The notes under the pieces are model-generated. The model saw nothing but the letters and a program-made list of their open reading frames with translations. It was not told the origin of the DNA and did not search any database. A DNA stretch of 64,000 bases from Sphingobacterium olei. Lineage in GTDB: Bacteria > Bacteroidota > Bacteroidia > Sphingobacteriales > Sphingobacteriaceae. Numbering within the stretch: position 1 is the first letter of the stretch; each line of letters starts with the position of its first letter. Location: the NCBI RefSeq assembly GCF_005048855.1, contig NZ_SUME01000004.1, forward strand, positions 248,001-312,000. Reading direction: 5' to 3'. Made by a program: the position numbers and the translations under genes. Below, piece by piece: positions 54,927 to 63,963 of the stretch.

Positions 54927-55620
54927 CGTTTAATCCTATTTGTTTTTTCAACTCGTTTAGTTCTTCGGCGACTACTTTATTCACCTCATCAAGCTGATTG
55001 AATTTGTCAGCCGCATTCTGAGCGGCTATCTCTCCATAAGCATCCGCTAAGGAAGCATCTTCTGCTACTTTTGCTTTCAGTCGCTCTAGCATATCAATTG
55101 TGCTATTGTTGTCCATATTAGCTATTTGCTTGTTTGCTAATTCCGATGCGGCACTCACTTTTTGTTTGGCTCTTAAAGTTGTCAATTCTTTTTCCCATTT
55201 TGAAATGTTTAATTGTAAAATTTCCAGATTTTGAGCAATTTCTTCTAACGTACGCTTGTGATCTTTTGCTTGCTTCTGCAATGTAAGTGTATGTTCTGAA
55301 AATTCCTTCTTTTGTAATAAAGCCTCTTTTGCGAGCTTATTTGCGACTTCAGCTGTAATCTCACCCGCATTGGCCTTTAGCAGGATCTGCATGGCCTTTT
55401 CTTCCAATTGTTTCGTTTTTTGTTTATTCTCCTCAATTTTATTTTCCGAGCGAATCTGAAATGCTTTCGCTTTAGCATATTGTTCGGTTGTCGTAGCAAG
55501 CTCCTCTTTCAGATCGCGAATACCTTGCTCGGTCATGCTAATAGGATCTTCCATCTTATCGACTAGGGCATGAATCTCGGATTGTCCGATTTTTAAAAGC
55601 CTTTTGAAAATATTCATCAT
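54913..55620 (-). CDS. PspA/IM30 family membrane-stress protein
   Basis: This 235-residue, nearly all-helical protein has the family start MNIFKRLLKIGQSEIHALVDKME, shortened here to FKRLLKIGQSEIHALV, and DPISMTEQGIRDLKEEL. Long coiled-coil helices (about 40-200) follow, and the last helix is acidic. PspA, Vipp1 and IM30 form ESCRT-III-like filaments that protect damaged inner membranes. E. coli YjfJ is a similar PspA protein in an operon with chaperone-like and ATPase genes. It begins 19 bp after the YbjN-like gene. Confidence 0.9.
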   Translation of the reverse strand: MMNIFKRLLKIGQSEIHALVDKMEDPISMTEQGIRDLKEELATTTEQYAKAKAFQIRSENKIEENKQKTKQLEEKAMQILLKANAGEITAEVANKLAKEALLQKKEFSEHTLTLQKQAKDHKRTLEEIAQNLEILQLNISKWEKELTTLRAKQKVSAASELANKQIANMDNNSTIDMLERLKAKVAEDASLADAYGEIAAQNAADKFNQLDEVNKVVAEELNELKKQIGLNDENI

Positions 55621-55639
55621 GTTGTTGTCTCTATCTTGA

Positions 55640-56029
55640 TTATAATTTTGAAAACTTGATTAACTGTTCGTAATATTCACTGAGAAGTAAGGAAAGCGAA
55701 TTAATTGCTGCCTCGAATTCATTTTGATCAAGATTGTGTAATTGTAATGTATACCGAAATATCACACGTTTACCATCCTCTGTCAAAGCGAATGCACCAT
55801 GTACAATATCTCTGTTCTTAATCAACAAAGCTTTAAAGGTAAATAGATTGTCATCGCTCAATGTGAAGAGATATTGTTCAAAAATAATAATAGGTGGTGC
55901 GACCCCAATAATGAGATTCCGTATACCATCTGCTTCGCTTTCTACAAGGAGTACTCCTTCTTTTGCATTCTTGGATACTACTATGAAATCGAGATCAGTA
56001 ATGAATTTTTCTACCTTTTTAAAATGCAT
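55640..56029 (-). CDS. YbjN/type III chaperone-like small protein
   Basis: This 129-residue soluble protein is the first gene of the PspA-flotillin operon. Its alpha/beta pattern (FKKVEKFITDL at the start, two beta hairpins, and FEAAINSLSLLLSEYYEQL as the last helix) resembles the YbjN and secretion-chaperone fold that accompanies PspA genes in other bacteria (compare YjfI/DUF2170). The assignment is by pattern and position, not by a clear motif. It starts 92 bp from the divergent XRE regulator. Confidence 0.6.
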   Translation of the reverse strand: MHFKKVEKFITDLDFIVVSKNAKEGVLLVESEADGIRNLIIGVAPPIIIFEQYLFTLSDDNLFTFKALLIKNRDIVHGAFALTEDGKRVIFRYTLQLHNLDQNEFEAAINSLSLLLSEYYEQLIKFSKL

Positions 56030-56057
56030 TGGCTAATAATTTTATATATTTGCTTAT

Positions 56058-56065
56058 TATCTTTG
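56058..56065 (+). promoter_or_regulatory. Putative -7 element of the XRE regulator gene
   Basis: TATCTTTG matches TAnnTTTG and lies 57 bp before the ATG at 56122; no well-spaced -33 box is evident. If used, the palindrome at 56081-56097 would lie in the 5' leader of the regulator mRNA. Confidence 0.3.
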
Positions 56066-56067
56066 CA

Positions 56068-56098
56068 TAAAGGTAGTGAATGCAAAAATATTTTGCAA
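56068..56098 (-). promoter_or_regulatory. Putative promoter of the PspA-flotillin operon
   Basis: On the minus strand TTG (complement of 56096-56098) and TACCTTTA (complement of 56068-56075, one mismatch to TAnnTTTG) are separated by 20 bp, 39 bp upstream of the first ATG. A palindrome at 56081-56097 fills the spacer. Confidence 0.4.
56081..56097. promoter_or_regulatory. Candidate operator palindrome (TGCAAAA-ATA-TTTTGCA)
   Basis: Perfect 7 bp arms with a 3 bp centre lie between the divergent XRE regulator and the PspA operon. Placement in the promoter spacer of the operon fits a repressor site bound by the XRE protein as a dimer. The link to the regulator is inference. Confidence 0.45.
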
Positions 56099-56121
56099 TT
56101 TTTTTTTGAAAAAAATTATCA

Positions 56122-56784
56122 ATGAGTCAGATCGGGAATAATATTAAGAAACTCCGTAAAGTGAAAGGGCTAAGTCAGCAGGCGTTTGCGGAACTTTTTG
56201 GATTAACAAGAGGTAACATCTCTTCATACGAAGAGTTTAGAGCCGAACCTCGTATTGAAGTTATCTTGCAGATTGCAAAATATTTTAGCATACCTGTGGC
56301 TGAATTGCTGGAAAAGCAGTTGACGGTAAATGAAATCTTAAATTTCGAAGATTACTTTGTTGACGATAGTGCGATAAAGAATGCTAAAAATTTGGCACAA
56401 ATACCGTTTATCGGAAGAGAAGCGTTTCAGATGGGGCAACATGTGTTAGCTGACCTTGTTAATTTACCACAGATTTATTTTCCAGTCTATAGTAAGAGTA
56501 GTTTTATGGCTGTCGAAAACAATTCGTTTATCCCAAGACCGGTGTCGTTTCCGTTTGAGGAAAATGCCATCTTATTTTTTGAACATGTAGAAGTGGATAT
56601 CCTGCATACACTGGACCAGCATTTTGGATTCTATTTAAAGGAGGAGAATTTGTTTTTTGGACAATATGAAGTAGAGGGTAAAGATATTGAATTGGTTTTA
56701 AATGATTGGAAGAAGGTTTCCTTCACTACGGAAGATGCCGTATGCTTTTGGAAGCTCTACGCAAAGTTTGAGAAGGTTTTATGA
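56122..56784 (+). CDS. XRE-family HTH regulator divergent from PspA-flotillin operon
   Basis: This 220-residue protein has an N-terminal Cro/CI helix-turn-helix (about 5-62: NNIKKLRKVKGLSQQAFAEL, TRGNISSYEEFRAEPRIE) and a C-terminal domain (110-215) with a beta-rich pattern like the LexA/S24 ligand-binding region (SSFMAVENNSFIPRP), lacking a recognisable catalytic Ser-Lys pair. It is divergent from the PspA operon, with 92 bp between start codons and a palindrome in that gap, so it probably controls both. The signal is unknown. Confidence 0.85.
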   Translation: MSQIGNNIKKLRKVKGLSQQAFAELFGLTRGNISSYEEFRAEPRIEVILQIAKYFSIPVAELLEKQLTVNEILNFEDYFVDDSAIKNAKNLAQIPFIGREAFQMGQHVLADLVNLPQIYFPVYSKSSFMAVENNSFIPRPVSFPFEENAILFFEHVEVDILHTLDQHFGFYLKEENLFFGQYEVEGKDIELVLNDWKKVSFTTEDAVCFWKLYAKFEKVL

Positions 56785-56798
56785 TGTCGTTAATTTAC

Positions 56799-56839
56799 AA
56801 AGTAAGAGATGCAATTGGGATGGATGCATCTCTTACTTT
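56799..56839. terminator. Inverted repeat between XRE and uvrA (bidirectional terminator)
   Basis: Perfect 15 bp arms AAAGTAAGAGATGCA (56799-56813) and TGCATCTCTTACTTT (56825-56839) with an 11 nt loop lie between the two convergent genes. Flanking T-runs are short, so termination is likely but not certain. Confidence 0.6.
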
Positions 56840-56867
56840 CATCGCTGGTACTATAGCGTGTGATATA

Positions 56868-59714
56868 TTATGAAGGTTTCATCTCTAATTTCAAAAAACG
56901 GGCTGTTTCACTATTTTTCTGCTTGATTAGATCTTCGGGTATTCCCGAAAATAGAAGTTTTCCGCCATTTTTACCCCCCTCCGGGCCCATATCAATTACC
57001 CAATCGGCTACCTTTACAACATCTAGGTTGTGTTCAATAATTAAAACCGTATTTCCGCGATCGACTAGTCGATGAATTACACCTAAGAGTACGTTTACAT
57101 CTTCGAAGTGTAGTCCGGTCGTCGGCTCATCTAAAATGTAAAACGTATTCCCTGTATCTTTTTTAGAAAGCTCGGTCGCTAACTTGACACGTTGCGCCTC
57201 GCCTCCTGATAGGGTAGTAGAGGATTGACCTAGCGTGATGTAACCTAATCCTACATCTTGCATCGTTTTTATTTTACGGTAAATCGACGGTATGTTTTCA
57301 AAGAAATTCACGGCTTCATCAATACTCATATCCAATACATCAGAAATTGATTTCCCCCGATAACGTACCTCTAATGTTTCACGATTGTACCGTTTTCCCT
57401 GACAGGTTTCGCATGGAACCTGTACGTCGGGTAAAAAGTTCATTTCGATAATTTTCATACCTGCACCCTGACATGTTTCACAACGTCCGCCTTTGACGTT
57501 AAAGGAAAAACGTCCTGGTTTGTAGCCTCGTATCTTTGCTTCTGGCAGTTGTACGTATAAGGTTCGTATGTCGGAGAAAACCCCGGTATAAGTAGATGGG
57601 TTGGATCTTGGCGTGCGGCCAATCGGACTTTGATCTATTTCGATTACTTTATCTATATCTTTAAGTCCTTCTATGTCTTTGTAAGGGAGAGGGTGCGCTT
57701 TTGCACGAAAAAAATGATGATTTAGAATAGGGTAGAGTGTGCCCGTTATTAAACTGGATTTTCCCGATCCCGATACCCCGGTTACCAAAATCAATTTATT
57801 TAAAGGGAAATCAACGGTTACATTCTTTAAGTTATTTCCTGTCGCACCAATTAAGGTAAGGTGTTTGCCATTTCCTTCCCGACGCTTCTCTGGAATTGCA
57901 ACTTGTTTTTTGCCATTCAGGTATTCTGCAGTTAGGGATTTGGCTTTTAGAATATCTTTTGGCTTCCCTTCGGCGACGACTTGACCTCCGTGTACACCTG
58001 CTTCTGGACCCATATCGATGACATAGTCTGCATTCAAAATCATGTCTTTGTCATGCTCAACGACTAAAACAGAATTGCCGATATCCCTTAGATTTTTAAG
58101 TGAATTAATTAATCGTTCATTATCACGTTGGTGAAGCCCGATACTGGGCTCATCCAAGATATAAAGTACGTTCACCAATTGAGAGCCTATCTGAGTTGCC
58201 AGGCGGATACGTTGTGCCTCCCCTCCGGACAATGTTTTCGAAGAACGGTCTAAGGTAAGGTAGCTTAGGCCCACGTCCAATAGAAATCCCAAACGTGTAC
58301 GGATTTCTTTGAGTATTTCCGTAGCAATGGTGCGTTGACGCTCGTCGAGACGATCTTCTAAGTGATCAAACCATTCCATCAGCATAGAAATATCCATTGC
58401 GGCAAGTTCACTGATGTTTTTGCCGTCTATTTTGAAATGGAGGGATTCTCTCTTCAACCGAGCTCCCTGACAAGTCGGGCAGGTTACTTTCGTCCGGAAA
58501 TCTTCCAAAGACGGCGCGTCATCATTTTGTTTTCCGTTCATTTCTTCCAACATCTTGAAGATGCCTGAAAACTGAACCCGATATTCGCGGGCACCGTACG
58601 ATCCGTAAGAAACGGATAACGGGATAGGTTCATCTGTTCCGAACAACAGCATATCAATCTGATCCTCCCGAAGTTTTTCAATCGGAGTAGCTAAATTGAA
58701 ATCAAATTTATTGGCCACGGCTTTTATCACGGCAAAATTCCAGGATTCCCGAAGTGGACCTAAGGGGATTATTCCTCCTTTTTGGATACTGAGTTTGCGA
58801 TCCGGAATAACGCTATTTTTGTCGATTTCAAAAATGTATCCCAAACCGTCACATTTAGGACAAGCGCCATAGGGTGAGTTGAAGGAAAACGAATTGGGTT
58901 GCGGCTCATCATACGAGATACCGGACTCTGCATCCATTAAATAGCGGCTAAAGAACTGCTCCTTGTTCTCTTTATTGGCTATTTTTATAATTCCTTTTGC
59001 CGTTTTCATCGCCTGCATCACTGAAGTATACAATCTTTTCTGATCTTTTTCATTGACCTGAAGGCGATCTACGACTGTTTCAATATCATGGATTTTATAA
59101 CGATCTACCTGCATTTTAGGAACAAGATCTAGAATCTCGCCATCGACACGTACTTTGGTATATCCCTGTTTGCGTATTTGTTCAAGTAATTCACGATAAT
59201 GCCCTTTGCGCCCTTTTACCACCGGAGCCAATATATAAATAGCTTGATCTGTAAATTCATCCAGAATGCGTTGTACGATTTGCTCTTCCGACATACGCTC
59301 CATGCGCTTGCCTGTCGCGTACGAAAATGCTTCTCCGGCACGCGCGTATAGTAGGCGTAGGAAATCATAGATTTCTGTAATGGTTCCTACCGTTGAACGC
59401 GGGTTTTTACTCGTGGTTTTTTGTTCAATAGAAATCACCGGACTTAACCCAGAAATCTTGTCTACATCCGGACGTTCCAGCCCGCCTAAAAACTGACGGC
59501 TATAGGCGGAAAATGTTTCCATATAGCGACGTTGGCCTTCAGCATAGATCGTATCAAAGGCAAGAGATGATTTACCGCTACCACTCAGACCGGTAATGAC
59601 AACTAATTCATTTCTTGGAAATGATACGTCAATATTTTTAAGATTATGAACACGCGCTCCGAATACCTCTACTTCACTTTGATCCCCGAGGTCTACTGCT
59701 TTTGATTTCGTCAT
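56868..59714 (-). CDS. uvrA: Excinuclease ABC subunit A
   Basis: The frame opens at TTG 59741, but a TAACTTTG -7 element overlaps that codon, so the ATG at 59712-59714 (MTKSKAVDLG) is chosen, giving 948 residues. Two ABC ATPase modules are visible, each split by insertions: Walker A GLSGSGKSS and GVSGSGKSS, ABC signatures TLSGGEAQRI and TLSGGEAQRV, and Walker B LYILDEPSIGLH and FYILDEPTTGLH. Zinc ligands appear in CPKCDGLGY, CPTCQGARL and CETCQGAGM. It scans DNA for bulky lesions with UvrB in nucleotide excision repair. Confidence 0.97.
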   Translation of the reverse strand: MTKSKAVDLGDQSEVEVFGARVHNLKNIDVSFPRNELVVITGLSGSGKSSLAFDTIYAEGQRRYMETFSAYSRQFLGGLERPDVDKISGLSPVISIEQKTTSKNPRSTVGTITEIYDFLRLLYARAGEAFSYATGKRMERMSEEQIVQRILDEFTDQAIYILAPVVKGRKGHYRELLEQIRKQGYTKVRVDGEILDLVPKMQVDRYKIHDIETVVDRLQVNEKDQKRLYTSVMQAMKTAKGIIKIANKENKEQFFSRYLMDAESGISYDEPQPNSFSFNSPYGACPKCDGLGYIFEIDKNSVIPDRKLSIQKGGIIPLGPLRESWNFAVIKAVANKFDFNLATPIEKLREDQIDMLLFGTDEPIPLSVSYGSYGAREYRVQFSGIFKMLEEMNGKQNDDAPSLEDFRTKVTCPTCQGARLKRESLHFKIDGKNISELAAMDISMLMEWFDHLEDRLDERQRTIATEILKEIRTRLGFLLDVGLSYLTLDRSSKTLSGGEAQRIRLATQIGSQLVNVLYILDEPSIGLHQRDNERLINSLKNLRDIGNSVLVVEHDKDMILNADYVIDMGPEAGVHGGQVVAEGKPKDILKAKSLTAEYLNGKKQVAIPEKRREGNGKHLTLIGATGNNLKNVTVDFPLNKLILVTGVSGSGKSSLITGTLYPILNHHFFRAKAHPLPYKDIEGLKDIDKVIEIDQSPIGRTPRSNPSTYTGVFSDIRTLYVQLPEAKIRGYKPGRFSFNVKGGRCETCQGAGMKIIEMNFLPDVQVPCETCQGKRYNRETLEVRYRGKSISDVLDMSIDEAVNFFENIPSIYRKIKTMQDVGLGYITLGQSSTTLSGGEAQRVKLATELSKKDTGNTFYILDEPTTGLHFEDVNVLLGVIHRLVDRGNTVLIIEHNLDVVKVADWVIDMGPEGGKNGGKLLFSGIPEDLIKQKNSETARFLKLEMKPS

Positions 59715-59738
59715 TGAACATTGAGTTTTTGCAATTTG

Positions 59739-59746
59739 CAAAGTTA
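59739..59746 (-). promoter_or_regulatory. Putative -7 element (TAACTTTG) of uvrA
   Basis: The minus-strand octamer TAACTTTG matches the consensus and precedes the ATG at 59714 by 24 bp. A TTTG lies 16 bp further upstream, somewhat close for a -33 box. It supports the shorter UvrA start. Confidence 0.4.
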
Positions 59747-59861
59747 CAGATTTTTAAGACGACAAACGAAGGTGCTGAAAATGAATTAACTTTATTAAAT
59801 TGGATAATTCAGCTTATCTACCTGAATTATTTCGTATATTGATTCTACTAAAATTCTTTTT

Positions 59862-60908
59862 GTGAAAAAAATTGATTTGAGTAAGCAAGAAATTGAAGTT
59901 GTCCAAGAGGTACTTGATCATTGGCAAGAACAAGGTCTTTTGGAACAGTCTAAAGTAAGGGAACTTCGGGAAAATATCGATGAAAGGGGATTTGAATGGA
60001 AAGCGTTAGCACGTTATGCGTTCTGGGTGGCGTTGGCCTCATTGATCTTCTCTGTTGTATCGCTGTTTTCTGATGATACATTGGTAAAGTTTGTCGAAAG
60101 GTTTTATGAAACACCGAATCTTGTTTTCTGTATTTTCTTTGGTGCTCTTGCGGCAATGTTTTACGTGTTGGGATTTAGGAATAAGAAAAAATTTCCAGAA
60201 AAGACCTTTTCCAATGAAACATTGATGTTGGCGGGTTCCTTTGCGACGGCTGCGTGCATCGGCTTTCTCGGGCAGGTCGTAGATCGAAATACAAATCATT
60301 TTACCATATTATTCTTGTTATCGATAATAATATATGGCGTCTTATCTGTGAAATTACAAAGTAAATTGATATGGGTTTTTACACTAGTGGCGCTCGGTGT
60401 CTGGTTTGCAACGGAAACTGCATACCATAGTGATTGGGGCTTTCGGTTTTGGGGAATGAACTATCCATTGCGATTTACTATTTTCGGAATCTTACTAACC
60501 GTATTTGCATTATGGGGGCAGCCGCGAATAAGTGTATTACAACCATTCCAGTCAACAAGTTATGTGGTGGGGCTCCTTTATACGATGCTTGCATTATGGT
60601 GCTTGTCTATTTTTGGAAATTACAGTGATTTTGCTGCTTGGACGGGCGTTCGGCAATATGAGATTTTTTATTGGGGATTATTAGGTGTCATACTTTCTTT
60701 AAGCCTCGCATTATATGGGATGAAAGTGAAGGATAGTGTCTCCAGAGATATTGGATTTGTCTTCTTTTTACTGAATCTGTATACCCGTTTTGTAGAATAC
60801 CTGTGGGATAATATGAACCGTACGGTATTCTTTCTGATATTAGCCGTCTCTTTTTGGTTTGTAGGCCGTTGGTCAGAAAAAATCTGGAAAAAGAAAAGCG
60901 CTTATTAA
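59862..60908 (+). CDS. DUF2157-like multi-pass membrane protein, GTG start
   Basis: This 348-residue protein starts at GTG 59862 (GTGAAAAAAATTGATTTG). A short N-terminal helical domain (about 1-50, LSKQEIEVVQEVLDHWQEQG) precedes eight to ten transmembrane helices (55-345). The soluble start plus polytopic tail is the DUF2157 architecture. Function is unknown. It is divergent from uvrA and overlaps the convergent OsmC gene by 4 bp. Confidence 0.75.
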   Translation: MKKIDLSKQEIEVVQEVLDHWQEQGLLEQSKVRELRENIDERGFEWKALARYAFWVALASLIFSVVSLFSDDTLVKFVERFYETPNLVFCIFFGALAAMFYVLGFRNKKKFPEKTFSNETLMLAGSFATAACIGFLGQVVDRNTNHFTILFLLSIIIYGVLSVKLQSKLIWVFTLVALGVWFATETAYHSDWGFRFWGMNYPLRFTIFGILLTVFALWGQPRISVLQPFQSTSYVVGLLYTMLALWCLSIFGNYSDFAAWTGVRQYEIFYWGLLGVILSLSLALYGMKVKDSVSRDIGFVFFLLNLYTRFVEYLWDNMNRTVFFLILAVSFWFVGRWSEKIWKKKSAY

Positions 60909-61321
60909 TTTATCTTGATACTGTAGGTGATGTCCACGCCCCCGGCAGCAAGCATGTCGTGTACTGAACAATATTTTTTAACTGCAAGTTCTGCGGCTTT
61001 ATGCGCTTTTACTTCGTCAATCTGGCCTTTCAATACAAAGTTGATATGGATGGACGTGAAGATGTTAGGAATCTCGTCACGTCTTTGTCCCTCCACTACC
61101 ACCTCAATATCTTCTATTTCTTGACGTTGTTTTTGAAGAATGGTCGTAAGGTCAAAAACACTACAGGATCCCAAAGCCATCAAAATAAGCTCCATTGGTC
61201 TTACACCTTTGCCCTCTCCTCCGATAGATTCGGAGCCGTCTATATTTACTTTTACAGTAGATAGTTCACTTGAGGCTTCAAAGTGAACCGCATTATTTTT
61301 ACGATTTAAATGGACTTTCAT
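60905..61321 (-). CDS. OsmC family peroxiredoxin-like protein
   Basis: This 138-residue cytoplasmic protein has the OsmC fold with the two reactive cysteines in ALGSCSVFDLTTIL and VKKYCSVHDMLAAG. The conserved glutamate/arginine environment (GQRRDEIPNIF) is also visible. OsmC/Ohr enzymes reduce organic hydroperoxides with thiol cofactors. Length is normal. It is convergent with the DUF2157-like gene and followed upstream by a terminator for the next gene. Confidence 0.9.
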   Translation of the reverse strand: MKVHLNRKNNAVHFEASSELSTVKVNIDGSESIGGEGKGVRPMELILMALGSCSVFDLTTILQKQRQEIEDIEVVVEGQRRDEIPNIFTSIHINFVLKGQIDEVKAHKAAELAVKKYCSVHDMLAAGGVDITYSIKIN

Positions 61322-61376
61322 ATGAACTGTTTTAGTTGAACAAATATACGGATTTACTTGTCGATTGTATGTAAAA

Positions 61377-61413
61377 TAAGTAAGGCCCGAGAGTATTTGC
61401 CGGGCCTTACTTA
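61377..61413 (-). terminator. Terminator of the SGNH/FadL operon
   Basis: Perfect 13 bp arms TAAGTAAGGCCCG (61377-61389) and CGGGCCTTACTTA (61401-61413) enclose an 11 nt loop, just after the stop of the SGNH lipoprotein gene on the minus strand. Confidence 0.75.
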
Positions 61414-61430
61414 TCGTTGTTTAAATCAGA

Positions 61431-62729
61431 CTAAGGATATTTAACACCTCGGTACTTGGTAGCATCTACCTTAGGTACCCGTGCATTGTACTTGGCGTTG
61501 ATTGCATCGATAAATAAGTTCGCCATCAAGGCATTTCCGATCGGTGTGAGGTGGATCCCGTCTAGCGAAAAGGCATTCCCCTGTATAAATGTAGCGTTAA
61601 TATTTATCCCGTTATACGAAATTCCAGTTGTTTTTACTTTGTTTAAGTAGGCATGGGCATCGGCAACAGCTAATTGTTTGTTCTCAGCCAGTTGTTTGAT
61701 TACGGTGTTAAATGCATTGACACGACCGGCTATTTCAGCCACTTCATCTTTATCGATTACAAATCTATCGTGTAGTGGATTTTGAATAATTAGACCATAT
61801 CCCGGGATCCCGCTACTCGCTTTCCCTAACGTGTCAGTCGGAAAAGATAAGGTAAAGAGATCCTCCGCTGTTGCTACACGTGGTCCTGATGCCGTTGATA
61901 TGTAAATTTCTTTGTATACTCCATTACTAGATGCTTCGACTCCTGCTTTTAAACGGGCAGTTGTTACTGTGGTAAAAAATGGTATTGCGGTTACATCTGG
62001 AATGGTGGCTACCACACCTTTTTGTTGGTTCGACGTTAATGTATTGATGAAATTACCGTACCTATTTGTGAAATCGGTTACGGAAGTAAAAGTCGTGGTA
62101 GGATCCCCAGGAGTTTCATAAGCTCCATTCATAGCGTAGCCTAGTACGTCATTGTTACCGAGCCAAAAAGAGAAAAAGCTATGATTTCTCGTTGTTACAA
62201 AGTCAAAATAACTTTTCGCGCCTACCTCGGCCTCTGGTAGTAGACGCTCAAAATAAATATTTAAAGCACCGAATAGAGGAACGTAAGCCAAATCTACCCG
62301 CATACCCGGTACGCCGTAGTTTTGTATTTCGCTGGTATATCGAGTAAGTTTTCCAGCTTCACGATATGCTAAATTAGACGTTACCTGCTCCATAACCGGT
62401 TGACCATCAGTTAGCGATTTCAATTGTAGGTAGCCCGATCCGTTCCGCTGTTCTTCCGAAAAAAATGGTGAATTGAAATTCCCTCCTCCAACACTTTTCA
62501 ATTGCTCTGCAATCAAGTTTGGAAAAGCAACTTGTTGGCCCTCTAAATAAAGGCCTCCATCGGCGAATCCAGCAGTGAGCGAATTGCCAATAGCGATGTA
62601 TTTTGAAAAATCTGCATTCGTGCCTGAAGATGATTCAAATGAATCTATTTCTGGGGCACAGGAATATGTGGTAAGTGATAAGGAAATAATTCCTAAATAT
62701 ACTTTTATTGTGTTTTTGGATCTTTTCAT
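61431..62729 (-). CDS. SGNH/GDSL hydrolase-like lipoprotein, FadL partner
   Basis: This 432-residue protein has a lipoprotein signal (lipobox TTYS-C near residue 24). SGNH blocks are present: AIGNSLTAGF with the nucleophile serine near residue 50 (GNSL variant of GDSL), NYGVPGMRVDL, LGNNDVLGYA and the terminal DGIHLTPIGN with the catalytic Asp/His. The fold fits an esterase or lipase at the outer membrane. It follows the FadL-like gene by 7 bp, and both probably handle hydrophobic compounds. Confidence 0.85.
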   Translation of the reverse strand: MKRSKNTIKVYLGIISLSLTTYSCAPEIDSFESSSGTNADFSKYIAIGNSLTAGFADGGLYLEGQQVAFPNLIAEQLKSVGGGNFNSPFFSEEQRNGSGYLQLKSLTDGQPVMEQVTSNLAYREAGKLTRYTSEIQNYGVPGMRVDLAYVPLFGALNIYFERLLPEAEVGAKSYFDFVTTRNHSFFSFWLGNNDVLGYAMNGAYETPGDPTTTFTSVTDFTNRYGNFINTLTSNQQKGVVATIPDVTAIPFFTTVTTARLKAGVEASSNGVYKEIYISTASGPRVATAEDLFTLSFPTDTLGKASSGIPGYGLIIQNPLHDRFVIDKDEVAEIAGRVNAFNTVIKQLAENKQLAVADAHAYLNKVKTTGISYNGININATFIQGNAFSLDGIHLTPIGNALMANLFIDAINAKYNARVPKVDATKYRGVKYP

Positions 62730-62736
62730 AATGTTG

Positions 62737-63963
62737 TTACCATTTGTAAGTTAGTGATATGCCCGGCGCATGGATATTTGTCTTATAGGTACCGGACAAT
62801 CCAGAAGCTTTGTTTGTTACTGTACGTGCCTGTACTTGCTGAAGCACATATGCTGCAGTTAAGTCCCATTTGTCTGAAAGCAGGTAGGTGAAGCCAGCCG
62901 AAGCCATCACCCTGTTGTTGTCTGGCGTTTCTGGAGAAACATAAGGACCCCTTACTGGGGTGTATACGTATCCTATGCCCGCTCGCAACGTGAGGTTGTC
63001 ACACGTTTTATAATTTACCCCTACCTTGCCAGAAAAAGCATTGTCGTATTTTTTCTCCTGACGGGTATCCTGTAAAACTGGTGTATTGTCCGCATAATCG
63101 AAGTCTAGACTCTTATAAATATCATATCCGATAAAAGTCGCATCAGCTGCAATGTCGACTTTCGAACTTGCAGGAAAGCTTATTCCAAAATTAAATGAAG
63201 CGGGTAGCGGTAATTCTGCGTTAAAAGTGGTATTGGGAAAGGATGCGGCAAGCGATGGAGGGACAGAAAAATCCGCATCACCATCTTTGAGCTTTGTAAC
63301 AACTTTTGAACGGTAGCTTAGCGATAGGGATACGTTGTCTTCTAAATGGTAATGTACCCCCAGATTGTATCCCATACCTGTGCCTGTACCCGATAGATTC
63401 GCCTGGCCACTGCTGCCATCTGCCATAGTTACTGGTATTGAACGGGACAAATCAACCAGACCAACATTGTATACAAATCCACCACCAATACCAAAGTTCT
63501 CGGTGATCTTGAAACTTAATGTAGGTTGAATATAAATGGCTCTCATCTGCAAATGATTGAGTTCGTATTTTCCAGGCCAATCCGTTCCCCAATCAACCGA
63601 ACCACCGAAAGGTGTGTAAACACCAATCCCGGCTTTCCACCATGAGTTTTTAGGACCGAAAGTGGCAAATACAGAAAATGGAGGAGTAATCTTGAATTTT
63701 GTGTTATGAATTTCTGTGCTATTGTATTCTCGAAAAGCAGAGCGGTACATAACAGCGGAAGCGCCAATGGCGATCCCGTTGCCTTCCATCTTAGCTAAAG
63801 CGCCAGGACTATAGAAAATGCTTGCCTCATCGATAAATAATGCCGATCCCGCACCGGCCATACCTACCGCTTTCTGACTCTGTGTATTGACCTGAGAACC
63901 CTGGGCAAATAATAAAGTGGGACTAGCCAATAATAAACTTAGTAGTAATTTTTTCATATGCAT
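62737..63963 (-). CDS. FadL/OmpP1/TodX family outer-membrane porin
   Basis: This 408-residue protein has a signal peptide ending near LLFAQ and the family N-terminal hatch pattern (SQKAVGMAGAGSALFIDEAS, IFYSPGALAKM). The rest is a beta-barrel of alternating strands with an ending strand of SLTYKW. FadL-type proteins import fatty acids or other hydrophobic molecules. Two starts are possible, ATG at 63961-63963 or 63955-63957. It begins an operon with the SGNH lipoprotein; anything upstream is outside the window. Confidence 0.9.
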   Translation of the reverse strand: MHMKKLLLSLLLASPTLLFAQGSQVNTQSQKAVGMAGAGSALFIDEASIFYSPGALAKMEGNGIAIGASAVMYRSAFREYNSTEIHNTKFKITPPFSVFATFGPKNSWWKAGIGVYTPFGGSVDWGTDWPGKYELNHLQMRAIYIQPTLSFKITENFGIGGGFVYNVGLVDLSRSIPVTMADGSSGQANLSGTGTGMGYNLGVHYHLEDNVSLSLSYRSKVVTKLKDGDADFSVPPSLAASFPNTTFNAELPLPASFNFGISFPASSKVDIAADATFIGYDIYKSLDFDYADNTPVLQDTRQEKKYDNAFSGKVGVNYKTCDNLTLRAGIGYVYTPVRGPYVSPETPDNNRVMASAGFTYLLSDKWDLTAAYVLQQVQARTVTNKASGLSGTYKTNIHAPGISLTYKW

